Source of the DNA: Bradyrhizobium icense
GTDB lineage: Bacteria; Pseudomonadota; Alphaproteobacteria; Rhizobiales; Xanthobacteraceae
Assembly (NCBI RefSeq): GCF_001693385.1
Contig: NZ_CP016428.1
Location: 3,224,001-3,288,000, forward strand
Direction: 5' to 3'
DNA: 64,000 bases
Part shown: positions 55,223 through 64,000 of the stretch, piece after piece
How the letters are laid out: each line of letters starts with the position of its first letter
Position numbering within the stretch: position 1 is the stretch's first letter
Notes under the pieces: model-generated
Databases searched by the model: none
What the model was told of the DNA's origin: nothing
The model's input: only the letters and a program-made list of their open reading frames with translations
Made by a program: the position numbers and the translations under genes

Positions 55223-55561
55223 ATGGCGAGAGACCGCAAAGACCTTGGTGCCCGCAAGTTCGTTCGGGTCGACTTGCGCAAGCCGGGATTCCTGATTCCG
55301 GCGCCCGATGCGCCATGGATCGAGTGCTACATCCTCGACATTTCCGAGAACGGCGCCTGTCTGGATGTGGGCGACCTCGCGGTTCCCAGGGTGTTCGGCC
55401 TTTCTCTCACCGCAGGCGGCGAGGTGCGGCGGATATGCACGCTGATCTGGCGCAGGGGCGAGCTGGTCGGCGTCCGATTCGTCTCAGCCCGGGAGCTGCG
55501 CAACGGGGTGGCACCGCCAGGTGAACCCGATACCGCTTCCCGGAAAGCCTACGCCGACTAA
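55223..55561 (+). CDS. PilZ-domain protein
   Basis: The protein has 112 residues from ATG 55223, with CAGGAGAG about 6 nt upstream. It has a PilZ-like barrel with basic RKFVRVDLRKPG, then YILDISENGACL (the D-x-S-x-x-G part) and a strand pair TLIWRRGELVGVRF. PilZ proteins bind cyclic-di-GMP and change motility or adhesion. The full RxxxR switch is not clear, so ligand binding is not certain. Convergent with the DUF6894 gene, 1 bp between them. Confidence 0.75.
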   Translation: MARDRKDLGARKFVRVDLRKPGFLIPAPDAPWIECYILDISENGACLDVGDLAVPRVFGLSLTAGGEVRRICTLIWRRGELVGVRFVSARELRNGVAPPGEPDTASRKAYAD

Positions 55562-55562
55562 A

Positions 55563-55817
55563 CTACCGTTCGTCTTGACCGGTTTCCTGCAGCGTCTCGG
55601 CAACCAGCCGAATCCGGAATACCGGCTTTTTGGATTCGTCCAGCAATTCCATCTGCCACTCGGCGTTTTCGGGCAGCTTGCGGGAAACATCCGCGATCAT
55701 GTCACCGCAGACCCCGGTCATTTCCTTCCAGGCCGCGTTATGATCGGCAAATTCTGCACCGTCATTGCTGACGGATGCATCCTCGCCATGTCGAACGCTG
55801 AAGAAAAAGATCGGCAT
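55563..55817 (-). CDS. DUF6894-like small protein
   Basis: The protein has 84 residues from ATG 55817 (MPIFFFSVRHGE). It has the layout of the DUF6894 family: an aromatic first strand MPIFFF.VR.G, a Asp/Glu-rich turn, an Ala-rich helix and a last strand RIRLVAETL. A second member of the same family is at 58540. Function unknown. Confidence 0.6.
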   Translation of the reverse strand: MPIFFFSVRHGEDASVSNDGAEFADHNAAWKEMTGVCGDMIADVSRKLPENAEWQMELLDESKKPVFRIRLVAETLQETGQDER

Positions 55818-56030
55818 GGCAAGCTGACCAAATGCAAAAGGGGCCGCTTTTGGCCCCGAGATCCCCACCTGCCGAGAGTGGATTCCTCACGTATTGAAAG
55901 ATCAACCCCGGGTTTTTACGGGCCAAAGCACGTTGCGGTGCATATAGGCCGGATTATCGCTCAGCCCTAAGCTGATGTAGTTGCTGAGAACTTCCGCCAT
56001 AAAGGTCCGCGGAAGAAGCCGGCGAGCGGG

Positions 56031-56210
56031 TCATTCCCGTTCGGCTTTTTTCAGCTCCCGGTCAATCCGAAGCTGGACTCGCCGGATGGCAAGCAGATTG
56101 AGCCTGGCTTCGGTCTTGCCCGTGACGACCTTGTCGCCGATGCGGAATTGCCATTTCCAGATGCCCGGAGCGACCGCCGTCACTGTGTATTCAACGCCCT
56201 TGTGGATCAT
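56031..56210 (-). CDS. Very small conserved protein (59 residues)
   Basis: Too short for a 60-residue cut-off. Starting at ATG 56210 it reads MIHKGVEYTVTAVAPGIWKW, then FRIGDKVVTGKTEARLNLLAIR and a basic helix, a compact beta-alpha design common in Bradyrhizobium. Natural composition and a clean stop at 56031 support it. Function unknown. Confidence 0.6.
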   Translation of the reverse strand: MIHKGVEYTVTAVAPGIWKWQFRIGDKVVTGKTEARLNLLAIRRVQLRIDRELKKAERE

Positions 56211-57201
56211 ATAATAATCCCGCTGCGGCTCCCGAGCGCTTCAAATCCCTACCTTTTACTTAAAATTGCTATTGTTAATCAATGCAACTATATGAGAGTC
56301 GATCGGACAACCGCTGAAGTGGAGTGCCCGCCGACTCCATTACGCCTTTGCGATTCATGGAAACTTCCCGCATTCTGGTGCATAAACGGAGGCGGAACCG
56401 CAAAGTTCCGTGGTTCCGGCTGCTGATGCTGCTGATAATGGCTTTGCCGCGACTGGCACGGACGAAATCCGCTCCCGGCCAATGGGAATTTCAACCCTGT
56501 GCGCGTGGCCGAATTCCCTTGTCGACCCCCATTCGCGCCCGCGTGCAAAAAGCGCTGCGCCGCGCAAGCGGAGTATGGTCGCTTGGCGGCGCAGGCCTAT
56601 TCCCCGAGTGATGCAATATCCCAGGCAAGAATTTGGTCGCGGCGACGTGAAAAAGGTTCAACGCGCCCGAGACGGATTTGCCGGGCGATTTGCACGTTGA
56701 AACGGGGGCTGGCAGGGGACGTATCTGTTCAAGAGGACGGGGGTGGTCCTCCAGATTTTCCCCGTCGTCGGTGACCTCGCTGCATAGGCCCATGCGGCGG
56801 GTTCGTTTGGCTGGGCGTCGCCGAGCGCACACTTGGCGGGCCTGCGAGGCGCGACAGCCTTCGGAATACCGGCGCGCCGGCTATTCATGTCGCGATGGAT
56901 AAGGCTGCCGTGGCGGAATGTGGGGTCTCGACGGCGCGTCCGGCCGGACGGGCTGCGGCACCCTTGACGGTTCCGGCGCACGCCCGAGGTTCAACAACCA
57001 AGTGAGGAGATGAGCGCTATACCGTTGACGCAGCGGCAGGATGGGTTCGCAGGCAAGGGCGGTCACTGGGGCGGTCATTCGTATCTGCATGCCGCCAAGC
57101 ATAGCGTGCAGCGCCTTGACGGACGGTTCAGATGGAACTGCAAGCACGGCTAAAATTGTAAGCGACGTCACCCGCGTCCGACTTGCCGATCGACCGATAA
57201 C
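56211..57201. other. 1 kb without a convincing gene
   Basis: Several frames of 80-110 codons overlap on both strands with non-natural composition (many Arg, Pro, Ser). None has a ribosome site. A 96-codon reverse frame (57171-56881) begins hydrophobically but I could not support it. I see no repeats I can name here. Confidence 0.4.
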
Positions 57202-57230
57202 GATGAGGCCGCCTGTTCGGCGGCCTCATC
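57202..57230. terminator. Perfect 12-bp hairpin after the 57238 gene
   Basis: GATGAGGCCGCC-TGTTC-GGCGGCCTCATC, no long T-run. It begins 7 bp after the stop of the small reverse-strand gene. The core GAGGCCGCC/GGCGGCCTC recurs at 58053 and, in shorter form, at 58517. Confidence 0.65.
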
Positions 57231-57237
57231 GCGAGAG

Positions 57238-57417
57238 CTAGTCTTTCGGCTGCTCTACATCAGGCGCCCGGGGGCTGGCGTCCGGCGCCTCTTCGCTCCT
57301 GGCCTGAAGGTCGGCGGCCTTGTCGAGAAAGCCCGCGGCGACGTCCGGATCCGTGGTGGCCATTGCGAACTTGAGAAAGGTTGCTGCCTGTTCTGTGAGA
57401 TACTTCTTCCCCGTCAC
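57238..57417 (-). CDS. Very small conserved protein (59 residues)
   Basis: From GTG 57417 the frame reads MTGKKYLTEQAATFLKFAMA, an amphipathic helix, then DVAAGFLDKAADLQARSEE and a Pro/Asp-rich tail. It resembles short helical proteins recurring in Bradyrhizobium. The phrase GTGACGGGGAA is duplicated just upstream, but that copy ends in a stop after four codons. A strong hairpin lies directly after the stop. Confidence 0.6.
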   Translation of the reverse strand: MTGKKYLTEQAATFLKFAMATTDPDVAAGFLDKAADLQARSEEAPDASPRAPDVEQPKD

Positions 57418-57589
57418 AATCTAGTTCCCCGTCACTACCCGTTACTTGCCCGTCGCACGCGCTGCTATTACGCACTGCGGCGAAATCCGTTCCGGGAAAA
57501 GTACAAAAGTATACTTAAGTCGGATCGTGGTTCGGCCTTGTCTTGGCGATGTCCCGAAGGCTGCCAGCCCGCAAGCCAAGGCGGGAGTG

Positions 57590-57766
57590 TCAGTCCTCGC
57601 CCAAAAGCTTTCCGGTTTCCTTATGGATAAAGTGAAGCCGGGTGCAGGCGAGACAGACGACGGACACATACGAATTGGGCTCGTCCTCCGGCGTGATCGC
57701 CGGAAGCCAATGCTGCACCTTCGTGCCCAGCCGTGGGCATGTGAAAAGGATATGTCGGCCCGTCAT
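57590..57766 (-). CDS. Small zinc-ribbon-like protein
   Basis: The protein has 58 residues from ATG 57766 (MTGRHILFTCP); the frame is open to 57838. It has a TCP motif near the start and a VCLACTRLHFIH segment with CxxC, a possible zinc ribbon. I recall close relatives in Bradyrhizobium with the end GKLLG. Function unknown. Confidence 0.65.
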   Translation of the reverse strand: MTGRHILFTCPRLGTKVQHWLPAITPEDEPNSYVSVVCLACTRLHFIHKETGKLLGED

Positions 57767-58052
57767 GGGCCAGAGATATGCAGAGGCTGGCTGTCCGGTC
57801 ACCTCCGTATGTTTGCGTAGTTGGGAGCGGGTCGGCAAGGCGAGGAGCGCCTCGTCAGGACGAACCTGGCAAGATCAGACAAGCCCCCGAAGTTCCGGTA
57901 GCGGAACACCGTGATGTTACGGACTCCAAAAGTGCCTATGGATGACTCTATGCTCGATATTGCCGGGGCTGCTTTTCATCCCGAACCAATTTGTACCGGC
58001 TGAGGGTCGCCGAAAGGCGGCCCTTTCAATTTGCGGGTGGGGTCTCCTGGGG

Positions 58053-58080
58053 AAGAGGCCGCCAACAGAGGCGGCCTCTT
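58053..58080. terminator. 11-bp hairpin after the 58085 gene
   Basis: AAGAGGCCGCC-AACAGA-GGCGGCCTCTT lies 4 bp after the reverse-strand stop at 58085. It shares the GAGGCCGCC/GGCGGCCTC core with the hairpin at 57202. Confidence 0.65.
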
Positions 58081-58084
58081 GAGG

Positions 58085-58327
58085 CTAACGGTAACCTTTA
58101 CATTTGGTCTCTTCTTTGTACTCGCCGTTGCGCTCCCACTTGCGTTCGATCTTGCAGGGCCCTCTGTAAAATTCCTGCTTGTACTCGCGTGCCTCGTTGT
58201 AGCTGCGGCCATAGTAGCCGCCGCGATCATAGCCCCAGCGGCCCTTGCCGCTTTCGTCTTTCCACGGGTCGGCCAATGCCGGACTGGCGAGCATCGTTCC
58301 GCCGACAACCACTAAGGCCCATTTCAT
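58085..58327 (-). CDS. Small exported protein
   Basis: The protein has 80 residues from ATG 58327, with GGAGGAACG upstream. A signal peptide ends near LASPALA (about residue 19). The mature part is Tyr/Gly/Arg-rich (GRWGYDRGGYYGRSY) with two cysteines (PCKIERK, TKCKGY) that could pair. Common type in rhizobia; function unknown. Confidence 0.7.
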   Translation of the reverse strand: MKWALVVVGGTMLASPALADPWKDESGKGRWGYDRGGYYGRSYNEAREYKQEFYRGPCKIERKWERNGEYKEETKCKGYR

Positions 58328-58375
58328 CGCCGTTCCTCCTCCGGGCGTCCGGCAATGTAACCAGGCGGGGATAAA

Positions 58376-58531
58376 TTGGTTCGTACAAAAGGGGCCACCT
58401 TCGAATCCGCACACTTATTTGAAGCTGATCGCAGTGGTGAGGTGGACGAAACTATGCTGGAAGCGCTGGAAGATTATGTGAAGCGCCAAAAGAAGCGATT
58501 GGAGAGGGGTACGAAAGAGGCCGCCAACTGA
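58376..58531 (+). CDS. Possible 51-residue protein
   Basis: From TTG 58376, with GGGG about 5 nt upstream, the frame reads MVRTKGATFESAHLFEADRS and then a charged helix LEALEDYVKRQKKRLERG to a stop at 58531. The coiled helix composition looks natural, but the start codon is weak and the protein is short. Its stop lies in the hairpin shared with the convergent gene at 58540. Confidence 0.4.
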   Translation: MVRTKGATFESAHLFEADRSGEVDETMLEALEDYVKRQKKRLERGTKEAAN

Positions 58532-58540
58532 TGCGGCCTC
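58517..58540. terminator. Shared hairpin between convergent small genes
   Basis: GAGGCCGC-CAACTGAT-GCGGCCTC overlaps the stops of the forward frame (58531) and the reverse gene (58540). It is a third hairpin of the same GAGGCCGC family in this 1.4 kb stretch. Confidence 0.5.
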
Positions 58541-58743
58541 TACACACCTATGCAACAAACATCATCCGCACCCTTTCGGGTGAGCACCACGCAGGTATTG
58601 CCTCTTAGGTTCGGCCGAGCGGCAGCCAACTCCGCCGCCAGTCGCTTAGCAGCCTGGAAAGCCTCCGTGTCGTTTTCAAATGCGAGGCCGCCTGAGTCGT
58701 GGGCGTTCTGTGCGCCATGGAGGTCGAAATAGTATCGCCCCAT
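58540..58743 (-). CDS. DUF6894-like small protein
   Basis: The protein has 67 residues: MGRYYFDLHGAQNAHDSGGL, an Ala-rich helix (EAFQAAKRLAAELAAARP) and a last strand (TCVVLTRKGAD). This is the same short layout as the gene at 55563 and fits DUF6894-type proteins. Function unknown. Upstream is the recA promoter region. Confidence 0.6.
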   Translation of the reverse strand: MGRYYFDLHGAQNAHDSGGLAFENDTEAFQAAKRLAAELAAARPNLRGNTCVVLTRKGADDVCCIGV

Positions 58744-58961
58744 GTCACTCTCCCGAGTTAGACTACAACCATGCAGTGCATTTACGGGCCAACATACAAC
58801 CGTGTTCCGGCCAGAACAGCGAAAGAACGCGGTTTTGGTTATCCAGTAGTTATACGGGGAAGTAGCGTATGTCGTGCATCAGACACAAAGAACAAAGCCG
58901 GCCACTACTAAATTCAGCTTAGGCCACTGGGGGTTAAAACAGGACCTTACCCACGCGAAAA

Positions 58962-58983
58962 GAACATATTGCGAACATAGAAC
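58962..58983 (+). promoter_or_regulatory. LexA (SOS) box of recA, with promoter
   Basis: GAAC-ATATTGC-GAAC at 58962-58976 is an exact alphaproteobacterial SOS box (GAAC-N7-GAAC), followed by a further GAAC at 58980. TTGCGA (58969-58974) and TACAAG (58992-58997) are 17 bp apart and make a plausible -35/-10, so the box overlaps the promoter. LexA repression relieved by DNA damage is the established mechanism in this group. The remaining 58744-58961 holds nothing else I recognise. Confidence 0.85.
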
Positions 58984-59080
58984 AAAGGTGGTACAAGGGT
59001 TTCTAGACGAAATCGAATCCTAAAAGCCGCTCACCGCCGTTTGTCCCGCTCGCGAATCCCCGCCATAAGGAGCACGTATT

Positions 59081-60172
<1,092 letters not shown>

Positions 60173-60226
60173 GTTTTAAGAAACGCTTCAGGGGTTAAGG
60201 CCTGAAACGTGACGGACGGGTGCTGC

Positions 60227-60266
60227 GGACGTTGAGTTGCCGACGTCCTCAGTGCCCGTTTTGTTT
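60227..60266 (+). terminator. Possible recA terminator
   Basis: GGACGT...ACGTCC (60227-60232 / 60243-60248) forms a 6-bp stem and is followed at 60258-60266 by a T-rich tract (GTTTTGTTTT). Weak but placed correctly, 55 bp after the recA stop. Confidence 0.4.
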
Positions 60267-60289
60267 TGTATGTATTGTCGGAGAGAGCA

Positions 60290-61270
60290 ATGAAGCCTCT
60301 GATTCTGACCGGTTGGCCGATGCCGGACTTTGACTTCGCTGATCTCGCACTGGATTTAGCATTTTTCGACTTCATCTGGGGACAGCAGCCCTCGCCGGAT
60401 GAACTCGCAGCCCACCTCGGTCCCCGCACTGCAAGCCACAGCCACGACAGAGCCACACACTGGTCGGACTGGGGCGGTAGCCAGTGGAAACACAGCAAAA
60501 GCAGGAAGCACCGGGATCTCAGCCTGGCCGAATTCTGCCAGCACTATGAAACCGTCGAACTATGGTTTGACGTGCGGCCGAAAGCGCAGATGAAACTGAT
60601 CTGGCTGCTCGATTATTTCCGCTCTTATCCGCAAACCGTTGGCAGGTTGAAGCTGCGTCTTGTCGATCTGGACATGAGAGCGCTTGACAAATTTGGCCGG
60701 TGGGATCCGCCGGCCGTTGACGTCACGGAAAAGGAATTGGCGACGGCGAGCACGGCCTGGCAGGCTTGGCGATCGCCCACACCGGAAGCTTGCTTCGATC
60801 TGCTCGGCAAGGATTTGAGCGCTCTTCCGCTTCTCAGACCCGTCCTGATTGATCTGCTCGAAGAACTGCCGTCAAGTTCGACAGGGCTTGGCGCCTCGGA
60901 AATGCGGATGCTCGAGCTGATCGCGCGGGGATACTCGCTGACGAATGCGCTCTTCCATCTCTACCAACTGCGGCAAACGCGCATTTTCAGCGAGTGGGAA
61001 TACGGATATTTGCTGGATGGGCTTGCGCATGGCCCGCGACCGGCCGTGGCAGGTCTCGACGAAGAACTGCGCACGCTCGACCGTGAAAATTTGCGGGACC
61101 GCCACGCGGCTTACCTGCGCAGCCGGCTATCGCTCACCGAGTTCGGCAGGGCTGTTGTCGCCCATGGGGAAGACTTCAGCCGACACAATCCGATCGATCG
61201 CTGGTGGGGTGGCACGCACCTGACCAACGATAATTTGTGGCGTTGGAATCAGATCCTGCTCGCGCCGTAG
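60290..61270 (+). CDS. Hypothetical protein, DUF1835-like C-terminus
   Basis: The protein has 326 residues from ATG 60290. It has an N-terminal aspartate-rich part (PDFDFADLALDLAFFDFIWG), a middle with WFDVRPKAQMKLIWLLDYF, then a helical region and the end RWWGGTHLTNDNLWRWNQ. The last motif and the MLELIARGYSLTNALFHLYQ segment resemble the C-terminal domain of DUF1835/DUF3658 proteins. Function unknown. In many rhizobia alaS follows recA as I recall; here it does not. Confidence 0.65.
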   Translation: MKPLILTGWPMPDFDFADLALDLAFFDFIWGQQPSPDELAAHLGPRTASHSHDRATHWSDWGGSQWKHSKSRKHRDLSLAEFCQHYETVELWFDVRPKAQMKLIWLLDYFRSYPQTVGRLKLRLVDLDMRALDKFGRWDPPAVDVTEKELATASTAWQAWRSPTPEACFDLLGKDLSALPLLRPVLIDLLEELPSSSTGLGASEMRMLELIARGYSLTNALFHLYQLRQTRIFSEWEYGYLLDGLAHGPRPAVAGLDEELRTLDRENLRDRHAAYLRSRLSLTEFGRAVVAHGEDFSRHNPIDRWWGGTHLTNDNLWRWNQILLAP

Positions 61271-61283
61271 CGGCGCATCCGTG

Positions 61284-61352
61284 AACGGTAGGATGGGTAG
61301 AGCCACCGGGTCCGGCCTTTGGCCGGCCCGATGACTCCACCCATCCTACGAA
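61284..61352. repeat. Palindromic intergenic repeat, likely bidirectional terminator
   Basis: Outer inverted repeat GTAGGATGGGT (61288-61298) / ACCCATCCTAC (61339-61349), and an inner hairpin CCGGCC-TTT-GGCCGG. It lies between the convergent stop at 61270 and gcvP stop at 61354. The GTAGGATGGGTAGAGC text is a familiar Bradyrhizobium interspersed repeat. Confidence 0.7.
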
Positions 61353-61353
61353 G

Positions 61354-64000
<2,647 letters not shown>

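Overview
The window looks like a piece of a Bradyrhizobium-type alphaproteobacterial chromosome. The reasons are the high GC content, a recA gene with a GAAC-N7-GAAC SOS box, gcvP, many small proteins and interspersed intergenic repeats of a kind I know from Bradyrhizobium, and a P450/aromatic-catabolism/Bug-receptor gene repertoire. No species can be named from the sequence alone.

Layout. (1) 1-16.2 kb is core-like. It holds a truncated FAD aromatic monooxygenase divergent from a MarR regulator, an AhpD-like enzyme, a HerA-like ATPase, a GGDEF/EAL protein and an MFS exporter. A TetR-headed aromatic-degradation operon follows (PDC-lactonase-like hydrolase, Bug receptor, GalB-like hydratase, LigK-like aldolase, 4,5-dihydroxyphthalate-decarboxylase-like protein, type I extradiol dioxygenase), then a cytochrome P450. 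(2) 16.2-38.1 kb is an accessory region. It begins at tRNA-Gln(CUG) with a tyrosine integrase and a small helix-turn-helix protein and continues with degenerate DNA. It carries a large metallophosphoesterase-STAND-like fusion protein that looks like a conflict/defence protein, an IS3-family element, a tRNA-Met 3' fragment, and a set of secreted or lipidated proteins that includes a subtilase-like protein. It also has an IS110 remnant, a membrane gene broken by a 32-bp tandem duplication, a tRNA-Gln(UUG)-like gene, an Mfd-like helicase paralogue and a MITE-like palindromic element. The region is more AT-rich in parts and gene-poor, with several broken genes. (3) 38.1-53 kb returns to core-like DNA: XRE/MmyB regulator, FrnE-type oxidoreductase, NIPSNAP protein, cupin/JmjC-like and FemAB/GNAT-like pair, CHASE2-PAS-GGDEF-EAL protein, FecR protein, TpsB (FhaC/ShlB) transporter, a caspase-family protein and a PQQ-dependent dehydrogenase. 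(4) 53-58.7 kb holds repeats and many small proteins, several ending in hairpins with the same GC-rich stem. (5) 59-64 kb holds recA, an unknown DUF1835-like protein and the C-terminal most of gcvP, cut by the window end.

How the genes work together. The 8.8-14.8 kb operon encodes the lower part of a protocatechuate/gallate-type meta-cleavage route (2-pyrone-4,6-dicarboxylate to 4-oxalomesaconate to 4-carboxy-4-hydroxy-2-oxoadipate to pyruvate plus oxaloacetate). It is joined to a VOC-type ring-cleavage enzyme, which is unusual. The best candidate for an undescribed system is the 1040-residue protein at 20138-23260: an N-terminal calcineurin-like phosphoesterase with all metal-binding motifs, followed by a STAND-like NTPase core whose Walker A lysine is replaced by cysteine. 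A second candidate is the secreted cluster at 25399-29489.
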